A stretch of 33,136 nt of DNA from Limnohabitans sp. Rim8 (GTDB lineage Bacteria; Pseudomonadota; Gammaproteobacteria; Burkholderiales; Burkholderiaceae_C): assembly GCA_945901045.1 (NCBI GenBank), contig CAMDKK010000046.1:1-33136 (forward strand), in the 5' to 3' direction. The notes beneath the pieces were generated by a model. The model saw only the letters and a program-made list of their open reading frames with translations, did not search any database and had not been told where the DNA came from. A program made the translations under genes and the position numbers. Each line of letters starts with the position of its first letter. Positions within the stretch are counted from its first letter, which is position 1. Of the stretch, positions 9,582 to 16,987 are shown one piece after another.

Positions 9582-9659
9582 GAAATTAATTTAATGCGGC
9601 AACGCAAGCCTGTCAACAGGGTTTTCACGCCTTTTCTGCAACGAAAAAAGAAACAAGCC

Positions 9660-10448
9660 ATGCAAGCAAGACAACAGGGAGTCGATGCGGCAGAGGTCGT
9701 GGGCGAAATATTGCAAGGAATGCTTCAAACCTCTCGACCTGTTCGCTTGAAAGACTTGGAAAAGCAAACTGGCATTGCCTCGGCAAAGCTGCATCGCTAT
9801 TTGGTCAGCATGTTGCGCTCTGGGCTTGTCGCCAAATCAGCCGATGGCAGCCGGTACGACTTTGGATTGTTAGCCTATCGAATTGGACAGTTGGCTACCC
9901 ACGACCCAGATGAGTTGGATCTGTTGGAACCCTTTTTCAAAGACTTTATCGACCAACTTCAGGACGACGATCTGGGGCAGGCTGTGGGCATAGGCCGCTG
10001 GGTAGGCACGGGCGCGACGATGGTGAAATGGTTTGAGCGTGATTCACCGCTGTCGATCCGCTCCAACCCTGGCGCGCAATTGGGCATCACCACATCGGCC
10101 ACCGCCAAATTATTAGCAGCCTATTTACCGGCTGAAGTGACCAAGCCTTTGGTGCTGCGCGAACTCAAAGAACGCGACTGTCTGACAAACGCCAACGTCA
10201 AATTGGTGTTCAATGACTACGCAAACATAGTGAGTGCCGGCGTCGCCAACTCCATAGGCGCAAGGCGAACAGGTTTGAATGCTTTGTCCACGCCACTTTT
10301 TGACCAGTCAGGCAAAGTGGTTGCCGCCATCACCATTTTGGGCATGGCGCCCAACTTCGAAGCCCAACTCGATGGTCGGGCTGCCGAACTGCTGATGGCA
10401 CTGGGTCGGCAATTGTCTTTGAAGCTGGGATTCAGTCCGCTTACTTGA
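9660..10448 (+). CDS. IclR-family transcriptional regulator
   Basis: 262 residues from the ATG at 9660. The N-terminal winged helix-turn-helix (VVGEILQGMLQTSRPVRLKDLEKQTGIASAKLHRYLVSML) is followed by the IclR effector-binding GAF-like domain (LGITTSATAKLLAAYLP, the G-A-N-S hinge, LSTPLFDQSGKVVAAITILG). An in-frame ATG at 9594 would add 22 basic residues, but it lies only about 7 bases after the expected transcription start of the TATAAT at 9576, so the internal ATG is preferred. Neither has a clear ribosome binding site. IclR members bind aromatic or short organic acids. The divergent position predicts control of the Bug-cupin-LLM genes and of itself. Confidence 0.92.
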   Translation: MQARQQGVDAAEVVGEILQGMLQTSRPVRLKDLEKQTGIASAKLHRYLVSMLRSGLVAKSADGSRYDFGLLAYRIGQLATHDPDELDLLEPFFKDFIDQLQDDDLGQAVGIGRWVGTGATMVKWFERDSPLSIRSNPGAQLGITTSATAKLLAAYLPAEVTKPLVLRELKERDCLTNANVKLVFNDYANIVSAGVANSIGARRTGLNALSTPLFDQSGKVVAAITILGMAPNFEAQLDGRAAELLMALGRQLSLKLGFSPLT

Positions 10449-10476
10449 ATTTTAGATTTTCTTCACACTGTTGATC

Positions 10477-10527
10477 TGACCCAAACTTTTTTTGATTTTG
10501 ATGAAAAAAAAGTTTCAAGGTGGGTCA
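10477..10527 (+). promoter_or_regulatory. Long A/T-stem inverted repeat upstream of the Smr gene
   Basis: TGACCC (10477-10482) pairs with GGGTCA (10522-10527), and AAACTTTTTTT (10483-10493) pairs with AAAAAAAGTTT (10505-10515). A 6-base bulge lies on the right arm and an 11-base loop in the middle. It falls between the IclR stop and the likely Smr start. It could be a terminator-like element for the IclR transcript or a leader structure for the Smr gene. Confidence 0.45.
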
Positions 10528-10551
10528 TGCGCTTTGTGGCACCATCACAGG

Positions 10552-11190
10552 GTGAAGCTCAATACTCTGGCCGACCTGAAACTGGTCCAAAAACAAATCT
10601 CCGATGTGCACGCCCAAGAAGCTGCCCAAGCCGCGGTCGCGGCTGCGGCAAAGCGCAAAGCAGAGGCGGATAAAAACCTTTTTTCGCAGGCCGTGGGCGC
10701 CGTGCAGTCTTTGCCAGATAAAAAACAAGCCATCAATAAACCAGTGCCCGTGCCACCGGTGGCCAAACAGCGACAAAAAGACGACGAAGCGGTGTTGCGT
10801 GATGCCTTGAGCGATGAGTTCGATGCCAGCACACTGCTCGACACCGATGACATGCTGAGCTTTCGCCGCCCCGGGATTGGGCTGGATGTGACGCACAAAC
10901 TGCGCAAGGGCGAGTGGTCTATTCAAAAAGAAATCGATTTGCATGGCCTGCGCAGCGATGAGGCCCGCTTGGCCTTAGCGACTTTCATTCGTGAAGCCCA
11001 CAAACAGGGCTTGCGCTGCCTGCGGGTGGTGCATGGCAAGGGTTTGGGTTCTCCCGGTAAAACACCGGTGCTCAAATCCAAGGTGCACAGTTGGTTGGTG
11101 CAAAAGAACCAGGTCATGGCGTTTGTGCAGGCCAAACCTGCGGAGGGTGGCGCTGGGGCCTTGGTGGTGTTGCTCACATCAGGGCGTTGA
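10552..11190 (+). CDS. Smr (MutS2 C-terminal-like) domain protein
   Basis: 212 residues from a GTG at 10552. Family members tend to begin with a short lysine-rich stretch and LxDLK, which matches KLNTLADLKLVQ. The longer frame from ATG 10501 would start inside a hairpin and has no ribosome binding site, but it cannot be excluded. The N-terminal half is an Ala/Lys/Gln-rich, probably coiled-coil region (DVHAQEAAQAAVAAAAKRK). The C-terminal half is a Smr domain with EIDLHGLRSDEAR (the LDxHG motif), HGKGLGSPGKTPVLK (the HGxG motif) and a VVLL end. Stand-alone Smr proteins are DNA or RNA endonuclease-like; the cellular role of this class in betaproteobacteria is not settled. It is convergent with the truncated haemoglobin gene. 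Confidence 0.88.
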   Translation: MKLNTLADLKLVQKQISDVHAQEAAQAAVAAAAKRKAEADKNLFSQAVGAVQSLPDKKQAINKPVPVPPVAKQRQKDDEAVLRDALSDEFDASTLLDTDDMLSFRRPGIGLDVTHKLRKGEWSIQKEIDLHGLRSDEARLALATFIREAHKQGLRCLRVVHGKGLGSPGKTPVLKSKVHSWLVQKNQVMAFVQAKPAEGGAGALVVLLTSGR

Positions 11191-11228
11191 GCACGTCGGC
11201 CCCAAAGCCCAACACCTGCAAAGGCCAG

Positions 11229-11633
11229 TCAGACGTTTTGGTTGCGCATCCAATCGGCTGTTTGAAAGAAACTGGTTTTCAAACGCTCACGCAATGCCGG
11301 ATCGACGTCGGTTTCGCCCATGGCTTGGTCCATGCAAGCCAACCACTGATTGCGTTCCTTAATGCCGATGGCGAAGGGCATGTGCCGCATGCGCAAGCGC
11401 GGGTGGCCAAAGTGCTCGGTGTAAGTTTGGGGGCCGCCTAACCAACCGCTCAAAAACAAATACAACTTGTCGCGGGCAGCGGTGAGTTCTGACCCATGGG
11501 CTGCACGCAATTCGCGGTAGCCGGACTCCAAGTCCATCAAATCGTAAAAGCGATCCACCAAGGCGCGCACACGGTCTTGGCCACCAATCCATTCATAAGG
11601 CGTTGCAAAAGAGGCTTTGTCTTCAAGATTCAT
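11229..11633 (-). CDS. Group II truncated haemoglobin
   Basis: 134 residues from the ATG at 11633 (MNLEDKASFATPYEWIGG). This 2-over-2 haem globin binds O2, NO or peroxide in the cytoplasm. Key positions are visible: Phe-Tyr at 29-30 (B9/B10), the proximal histidine H84 in HPRLRMRHMPF, and Trp97 (G8) in NQWLACMDQAM, a set characteristic of group II. It starts ten bases after the stop of the upstream permease gene, so the two are probably one transcript. A longer upstream frame in the same register runs antisense-free into the permease gene and is not credible as globin. The physiological role (NO detoxification, oxygen chemistry) is inference. Confidence 0.93.
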   Translation of the reverse strand: MNLEDKASFATPYEWIGGQDRVRALVDRFYDLMDLESGYRELRAAHGSELTAARDKLYLFLSGWLGGPQTYTEHFGHPRLRMRHMPFAIGIKERNQWLACMDQAMGETDVDPALRERLKTSFFQTADWMRNQNV

Positions 11634-11643
11634 CACTGTCGGG

Positions 11644-14160
11644 TCAAAGAGCAGACTGCCGAAGTGTATGCGCCACAGGTTGCTTGAGCACACCAGCCAA
11701 GCCCCACCAGCCTGCTGCCCAGGCCAACAAGCCCCCGGCCAAAGCGCCCAGCAGGGGGACGTACCACGCTGGCGTCCAGTTGAACTCAAAGGCATATTTG
11801 GCCATGGCCCAGCCCACAGCCATGGCGGCCGAACTGGCCATGAACCCTGCAAGAAGTCCCACCCCCCAAAGCTCGGCCCGCTGCACTTGAGCCAGCAAGG
11901 CACCACTGGCGCCTAAGGCGCGCATGATGGCAAACTCTCGGGCGCGGTCTTCGCGCGTTGAAGTGACAGCCGCCAGCAAGACCATCAGCCCCGCCAGCAA
12001 GGTGAAGGCGAATAAAAACTCAACCGCGCGGATCACTTGGTCCATGACGTTTTGCACTTGCTGCAAGGTGGCCCGCATGTCTACATTGGTGATGTTGGGG
12101 AACTGCTGGACCAGGGCGTTGTCAAATCCCGGTTGCGAAGGCCCCTTGAAGGCAGTCATATAGGTGCGCGGCACATCGGGCAGGTTGGCCACAGGATAAA
12201 CCACAAAAAAGTTGGCCCGCATGGAACCCCAGTCCACTTTGCGCAGTGAAGTGATGCGCGACTCGGTCACCACACCGGCCACGTCAAACTGCAAGCGGTC
12301 GCCCAACTTCAGGCCCAAGGTGGTGGCAATGCCCGCTTCCACACTCAACGCATTGACTTCGTTGTCTGTCCACTGGCCCTCCACCACAAGGTTGTGCGCA
12401 GGCTGTTGGGCGCTGGTCGAAAGATTGAATTCGCGGTCTATCAACCGCCTGGCCCGTTCCTGAGGATAGTCAGAAGGTGTAATGGTTCTGCCGTTGATGG
12501 CCACCAAGCGACCCCGGATCATCGGGAACCAGTCATAAGCCTGCACACCGGCTTGCGCCAAAGCAGCTTGAAAGTCTGTCGCTTGCTCCGGCTGTACATT
12601 GATGACAATGCGGTCAGGCGCATTCGCGGGTGTGGCTTGTCGCCAGCTGTTGATGAGGTCGGTGCGCAGCAAGACCAACAGCACCAAGGCCAACAAACCC
12701 AAAGACAAAGCACTGGTCTGCACCATCGCATTGACGGGACGGGCAGCCACTTGGCGCGTGGCCAGCAGCAGCCAACGGGGCGCGTTTTCGCCGGGCATCA
12801 GGCGGGCAATCAGCTTGAGCGCCAAGGCACTGCCACCGGCAAACACAGCTGCCGCCAAAGCAAAACCGCCGACCGTGATCATGCCGAGCGTCACATCGCT
12901 ACTGGCCAAAAGCAGCGCCACAGCAAACCCCGCCAAGCCCAACAGCATGACGCCAGCAGCGGCCGGCCGCAATGCGCCGACATCGCGGCGAATGACCCGC
13001 AGGGGCGGCACTTGGGCCAATTGCAAAACAGGCGGGAGGCCGAAGGCCAACAACAAAGTCAAGCCCATACCCAGGCCCAGGGCCACAGGATGCCAACTTG
13101 CAGCGGGCAATTGGGTGTCAATCAAGCCCGCCAGAAACCATACAAAGGCATGGTGAAAAAGCCATCCCAGTAAGACCCCCAACAGGCTCGCCAAGAGTCC
13201 GGCACTGACAAACTCAAAGGCGTAACTCAGCGTCAAAGTACGCTGACTTTGGCCCAACACGCGCAGCAAGGCGCAGCCGTCCAGATGGCGTGCCGCAAAG
13301 GTGCGGGCGGCCAAGGCCACCGCCACGGCGCACAGCAAAGCGGCCAGCAAGGCGATGAGGTTGAGGAATTTGCCGGCACGGTCCAGGGTCTGGCGCATTT
13401 CAGGGCGCCCGCTCTCCAAGGACTCGACTTGAACGCCTCGGACGGCACCGCTGTCCGATTGTTCCCGAGCCCATGCGGCAAAGGCTTTGGCTTGTTTGTC
13501 TTCACCGGTGACCGCCATTCGGTAGGTCAAACGACTGGCCGCTTGCACCAAGCCGGTCGCCTTCAAGTCAGCCTGATTGAGCATGACCCGTGGCGAAAAA
13601 TTCATGAAACCAGCGCCTCGGTCTGGTTCCTGCGCAATGCTGGCACTGATGGTTAAGCGGCTTTCACCCACTTGGAGCACATCGCCTCGTGCCAAACCCA
13701 GACTTTCCAGCAAACCGGGGTCCACCCAGACTTGCCCGGGTGCAGGGATACCTTGGGCAACTTGGACTGTTTGACCCACTTGAATGATCTGGACTTGACC
13801 CCGCAAAGGATAGCCCGGGCTGACCGCCTTGAGTGCAACCAGTTTGCTGGCCCCGCTTGCAGACAGCGCCATGGTCGGGAAATTCACGGAGGTATTGCGC
13901 ACCAAGCTGCGCTTGTCGGCCTGTGCTTCGATGGCAGCTGGCGTGGGCTTGTCGCTGACGATGACGGCATCCCCGCCCAACAGCAAGCGTGCATCACGCC
14001 ACAAGCCGGCTTGCAAGCGGTCGGCAAAAAATCCGACAGCGGTCAATGCGGCCACAGCCAAGGTCACAGAAAACATCAACAGGCGCAATTCGCCTGCGCG
14101 CAAGTCACGCCAAAGATTGCGCCAGCCTAAGCCTATGGCAAGGTGCCAGTTTGATTTCAT
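11644..14160 (-). CDS. FtsX-like ABC transporter permease (YbbP type)
   Basis: 838 residues from the ATG at 14160 (MKSNWHLAIGLGWRNLWRD). Around ten membrane segments are visible, arranged as an N-terminal anchor (LLMFSVTLAVAALTAVGFF), a large periplasmic domain (about residues 45-250), a block of six hydrophobic segments, a second periplasmic domain (about residues 480-690) and three C-terminal segments (for example VEFLFAFTLLAGLMVLLAAV). This duplicated FtsX/MacB-like architecture matches YbbP permeases, which work with a YbbA ATPase in lipid or lipoprotein-related export. No ATPase gene is next to it in this window, so the partner must be encoded elsewhere. It is followed after ten bases by the truncated haemoglobin gene; fdhD lies 38 bases upstream on the same strand. 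Confidence 0.9.
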   Translation of the reverse strand: MKSNWHLAIGLGWRNLWRDLRAGELRLLMFSVTLAVAALTAVGFFADRLQAGLWRDARLLLGGDAVIVSDKPTPAAIEAQADKRSLVRNTSVNFPTMALSASGASKLVALKAVSPGYPLRGQVQIIQVGQTVQVAQGIPAPGQVWVDPGLLESLGLARGDVLQVGESRLTISASIAQEPDRGAGFMNFSPRVMLNQADLKATGLVQAASRLTYRMAVTGEDKQAKAFAAWAREQSDSGAVRGVQVESLESGRPEMRQTLDRAGKFLNLIALLAALLCAVAVALAARTFAARHLDGCALLRVLGQSQRTLTLSYAFEFVSAGLLASLLGVLLGWLFHHAFVWFLAGLIDTQLPAASWHPVALGLGMGLTLLLAFGLPPVLQLAQVPPLRVIRRDVGALRPAAAGVMLLGLAGFAVALLLASSDVTLGMITVGGFALAAAVFAGGSALALKLIARLMPGENAPRWLLLATRQVAARPVNAMVQTSALSLGLLALVLLVLLRTDLINSWRQATPANAPDRIVINVQPEQATDFQAALAQAGVQAYDWFPMIRGRLVAINGRTITPSDYPQERARRLIDREFNLSTSAQQPAHNLVVEGQWTDNEVNALSVEAGIATTLGLKLGDRLQFDVAGVVTESRITSLRKVDWGSMRANFFVVYPVANLPDVPRTYMTAFKGPSQPGFDNALVQQFPNITNVDMRATLQQVQNVMDQVIRAVEFLFAFTLLAGLMVLLAAVTSTREDRAREFAIMRALGASGALLAQVQRAELWGVGLLAGFMASSAAMAVGWAMAKYAFEFNWTPAWYVPLLGALAGGLLAWAAGWWGLAGVLKQPVAHTLRQSAL

Positions 14161-14198
14161 GCCCGAACCATACCCCATTGGCCCCAAGCCGCGCAGGT

Positions 14199-15083
14199 TT
14201 AGGGATTTACAGCATCAGGTGCTTGAACCAGACCCGACTGCCAAACCAGGCGTTCAGGCGCACTGAAGCATAAGAATCTTTTGTGGGTGGCCCGTCCAAT
14301 GGTGCACAGTCCAACCCGCTGCGCAACAGCCAATCCCATTTGGGTGATGCCACTGCGCGACACCGCAATGGGCACGCCCATTTGCGCTGACTTGATGACC
14401 ATTTCGCTGGTCAAGCGCCCGGTGGTGTAGAAGACCTTGTCATGACCACTCACATCGTTCATTCCCATCCAGCCGGCAATGGTGTCCACCGCATTGTGAC
14501 GCCCAACGTCTTCGACAAACATGCGCATTTCTATGCCACAAAAAAGTGCACAGGCATGCACAGAACCTGCTGATTTGTAGGTCGTCTCTTGGATGCGGAT
14601 GGCATTCACCAAGCCATACAACTGGGCTTGGGTGATTTGCGCAGGTGGCAAATGGATGCCATCAATGTCACTCATCAAATCGCCAAACACGCTACCCTGC
14701 CCGCAACCGGTGGTCACCACCCTGGGCGCCTTGGGCGTTTCCATCAAGCCCGCACGGGTCTTGACCGCGGCCACACCCGGCTGACCCAACTCGCCTTCAC
14801 CGATGCTCCAGTCGACGGTGATGGATTCAATCTCTTCGACTGAAGCGATCAAGCGTTGGTTGCGCAAAAAACCCAGCACCAACAATTCGGGGCTGGCGCC
14901 CAAAGTCATCAAGGTCACCAGTTCGCGCTTGTCCAGGTAGACCGTCAAGGCCCGTTCGGCAGGAATCTGGACGGTTTGGGCTTGGCCGAACTCATTGATG
15001 ACCGGCGTGGCTTGGGTCAGTGCGGCGTTGGCTTGGGTTAAGTACGGCTTGGCAGTGGACACGGTATTTTCAATGAAAGGCAT
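14199..15083 (-). CDS. fdhD: Formate dehydrogenase accessory sulfurtransferase
   Basis: FdhD passes sulfur from a cysteine desulfurase to the molybdenum cofactor of formate dehydrogenase, making the active sulfido ligand, and is needed for both enzymes encoded upstream. 294 residues from ATG 15083; upstream in-frame sequence is antisense to the small secreted protein and is excluded. Family landmarks are TVYLDKRELVTLMTLGASPELLVLGFL, VTTGCGQGSVFG (Cys127), SAGSVHACALF, FVEDVGRHNAVDTIAGW and YTTGRLTSEMVIKSAQMG. Where E. coli has a CxxC pair, only the first cysteine is present here (CGQG). It is downstream of the fdh genes but separated from them by a terminator hairpin, so it may have its own promoter or rely on read-through. 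Confidence 0.96.
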   Translation of the reverse strand: MPFIENTVSTAKPYLTQANAALTQATPVINEFGQAQTVQIPAERALTVYLDKRELVTLMTLGASPELLVLGFLRNQRLIASVEEIESITVDWSIGEGELGQPGVAAVKTRAGLMETPKAPRVVTTGCGQGSVFGDLMSDIDGIHLPPAQITQAQLYGLVNAIRIQETTYKSAGSVHACALFCGIEMRMFVEDVGRHNAVDTIAGWMGMNDVSGHDKVFYTTGRLTSEMVIKSAQMGVPIAVSRSGITQMGLAVAQRVGLCTIGRATHKRFLCFSAPERLVWQSGLVQAPDAVNP

Positions 15084-15114
15084 CAGACACAGGGCGTAAG
15101 CGTAACCCAAAGGC

Positions 15115-15145
15115 AAAAAGTCCCTCGCCTTGCGACGGGGGACTT
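15115..15145 (-). terminator. Rho-independent terminator between the fdh operon and fdhD
   Basis: On the - strand a hairpin with AAGTCCC (15145-15139) and GGGACTT (15124-15118) closes a partly paired inner stem and is followed by a T run (A run 15115-15119 on +). It lies 27 bases after the small Ala/Pro-rich gene and before fdhD. Confidence 0.75.
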
Positions 15146-15171
15146 GCTGAGAAGTTGCAAGTTGAAAAAAT

Positions 15172-15552
15172 TCAGGATTTTTTCGCTGGTGCAGCAGCTG
15201 GTGCGGCAGAAGGGGCCGCTGGCGTTGCGGGTGCAGCCGAATTGGCTGCAGGACTTGCTGGCGAGGCAGCCGCCACGGCTGTTGCCGGCACATAAGCCCC
15301 AGGATCGGCACAGGCCGGCGTCGCAGTGGGTGTGCTTGTGGTCTTGCCTGAGGACTTGGCTGTTTTGAAATAGTGCGTCGCTACTTTTTCGCGGGATTTG
15401 CACAATTGAAAATCAGCCACCTTGTTGCCGTGCGCCGTTTTGGCTGCAGCTTCAGCCGACTTGGCTTTGGCTTCGTCGCTGGGCGCAGGCAGCTTGGCCC
15501 AAACAGGTGCGGCCAGCACCAACGCTGAAATGAGAGTCCATGCATATTTCAT
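15172..15552 (-). CDS. Small secreted Ala/Pro-rich protein of the fdh cluster
   Basis: 126 residues from ATG 15552. A clear Sec signal peptide (MKYAWTLISALVLAAPVWA) is followed by a short Lys/Ala-rich helix, one conserved-looking stretch (KVADFQLCKSREKVATHYFK, containing a single Cys), a Thr/Pro stretch and a final 50 residues that are almost only Ala, Pro and Ser before a PAKKS end. I do not recognise a domain. It lies 17 bases after fdhC and before a terminator, so it is the last gene of the periplasmic formate dehydrogenase transcript. The Ala/Pro tail looks like a flexible spacer or wall-spanning linker. A structural or assembly role at the periplasmic enzyme is only inference. Confidence 0.75.
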   Translation of the reverse strand: MKYAWTLISALVLAAPVWAKLPAPSDEAKAKSAEAAAKTAHGNKVADFQLCKSREKVATHYFKTAKSSGKTTSTPTATPACADPGAYVPATAVAAASPASPAANSAAPATPAAPSAAPAAAPAKKS

Positions 15553-15569
15553 ACTGTCTTCCTTGCCTG

Positions 15570-16733
15570 TCAAGCTTGCGCTGAAACGGGTGGCACATTG
15601 GCGGCCCCTGCAGTTGCAGGGGGTGTTCGCTGCGCCGGGATTTTGCCCGCCTGAATATCCTTGTACCAAAGTGCGTGATGCTCTTTGGCCCATGTTTCAT
15701 CTACATACCCTTTGTGCATGGCGTTGAAGGCGCCTTGCATGCCGATGGTTCCCATGTAGATGTGCCCGATGAACATCGCCATCATCAACAATGTGGCCAC
15801 GCCATGGACCATGTTGGCCACTTGCATGGTGCTGCGTTCATAGATGAGGCCGGGGACCAATTTATCGAGCACGAATCCAGAAGCGATCACAACACCGCCC
15901 AAAAAGAATACGCCGCCCCAAAAAAGCACTTTCTCGCCAGCGTTGAACCGGTGTGAAGGGACCTCTTTGCCAGAGAACATGCCGCCGCCCTGCATCAACC
16001 ACTGAATGTCGTCGGCAGAAGGCAGGTTGTCACGCACAAAGGTGATCACCACCACCACCAACGACACCGCAAACAGGGGGCCGGCAAAGTTGTGGATGTT
16101 TTTCAATGTAAACGTCAGCCAACCGAAAAGGGACCCGCCAATCACCGGAAGAATAAAGAACTTGCCATAGGCGATGACAAAACCTGAGATGGCCAAGGCA
16201 CAAAATGCTATGGCGTTGGCCCAGTGCGCAGAACGTTCAAAGGGGGTGAAGCGTTCGATCTTGCGACCGGTTTCTGCGCCATGCAATTTCATCGGTCCTT
16301 TGCGCCAATAAAACAATGCGACCGCACCAGCCATGATGGCCAGCAACGCAGCGCCGTAAGGAATGATCCACTGGTTACGAACCTGACGCCACGCCTCACC
16401 CGCTGTGGTCAGGCGCGAGCCAGGATACTGCACAAAAGGCTGGATGAGGTTACCTGCTTCGGGCGCTTCGCTGGCCGGTAAGCTGCTATGCCCTGTCACG
16501 CCTGCGCCCGCCTGGCGCCAAAGAGGCGCATTGTTACCAGGCTGAACTTTGCCGCGCTCACCATTGGTTTGATCGGCGTATTTGGGGTCGGTGCTTGCGT
16601 CCGGTGCAATGGAGAAGATATTGGCGCTTTTGACGGCCTCTTTGGCAGGCATCGGTGTACTTTGTGCAAAGACAAAGCCGGCCCAAAACACCACCGTAAG
16701 CAGTGTCAGTTGTTTGATCAGGGAGTGGACCAT
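15570..16733 (-). CDS. fdhC: Formate dehydrogenase cytochrome b subunit (gamma)
   Basis: Membrane subunit that carries electrons from the periplasmic FdhAB to the quinone pool. 387 residues from ATG 16733, preceded by GGGAG eight bases upstream; a TTG at 16751 overlaps the previous gene and is less likely. A signal-like segment (LIKQLTLLTVVFWAGFVFA) and a periplasmic region of about 100 residues (with NNAPLWRQAG and PGSRLTTAGEAWRQVRNQW) precede the four-helix di-haem cytochrome b. Candidate haem histidines lie in FERSAHWANAIAF, NIHNFAGPLF, MVHGVATLLMM and FIGHIYMG. The extended N-terminus is normal for this betaproteobacterial type. It is flanked by two small exported-protein genes. Confidence 0.95.
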   Translation of the reverse strand: MVHSLIKQLTLLTVVFWAGFVFAQSTPMPAKEAVKSANIFSIAPDASTDPKYADQTNGERGKVQPGNNAPLWRQAGAGVTGHSSLPASEAPEAGNLIQPFVQYPGSRLTTAGEAWRQVRNQWIIPYGAALLAIMAGAVALFYWRKGPMKLHGAETGRKIERFTPFERSAHWANAIAFCALAISGFVIAYGKFFILPVIGGSLFGWLTFTLKNIHNFAGPLFAVSLVVVVITFVRDNLPSADDIQWLMQGGGMFSGKEVPSHRFNAGEKVLFWGGVFFLGGVVIASGFVLDKLVPGLIYERSTMQVANMVHGVATLLMMAMFIGHIYMGTIGMQGAFNAMHKGYVDETWAKEHHALWYKDIQAGKIPAQRTPPATAGAANVPPVSAQA

Positions 16734-16747
16734 GCAGATCTCCCGTT

Positions 16748-16987
16748 TCAAGGGGAACGGGTGTGATCGTTCATGCCGTACTGGGCTCGCGTCTTGAGTT
16801 GCTCAGCCCAACTTTTGGCATCACCGGCCTGCCAACCCCGCTCCGTGAAACTTGCGACGCCAGTCCCTGCAGAAGGAGAGGTGTCGCCTTTAGGTGCCCC
16901 GCTCAAGGACTGCATGTTTTCGCCACAAGCGCTTAAACCCGCAACCAAGCCGAACGCGGCCAGTGCACTGATCCAGTTGCGTTTCAT
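16748..16987 (-). CDS. Small lipoprotein between fdhB and fdhC
   Basis: 79 residues. The N-terminus is a lipoprotein signal with lipobox LSAC (MKRNWISALAAFGLVAGLSAC), so Cys21 should be lipidated. The mature part is short and polar, with GVASFTERGWQAGDAKSWAEQLKTRAQYGMND. The ATG overlaps the last four bases of fdhB (16984-16987), and the stop lies 15 bases before the fdhC ATG, so it is tightly embedded between two subunit genes. I do not recognise a named family. The conserved-looking W-x-x-x-DAKSWAEQLKTR segment could be a docking peptide for the enzyme. A role in anchoring or assembling the periplasmic formate dehydrogenase is inference from position. Confidence 0.8.
   Translation of the reverse strand: MKRNWISALAAFGLVAGLSACGENMQSLSGAPKGDTSPSAGTGVASFTERGWQAGDAKSWAEQLKTRAQYGMNDHTRSP

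Noticed and set aside
12394-13173. + strand open frame opposite the FtsX-type permease
   Set aside because: Gln/Arg-rich shadow of membrane-segment codons; the opposite strand has coherent membrane topology.
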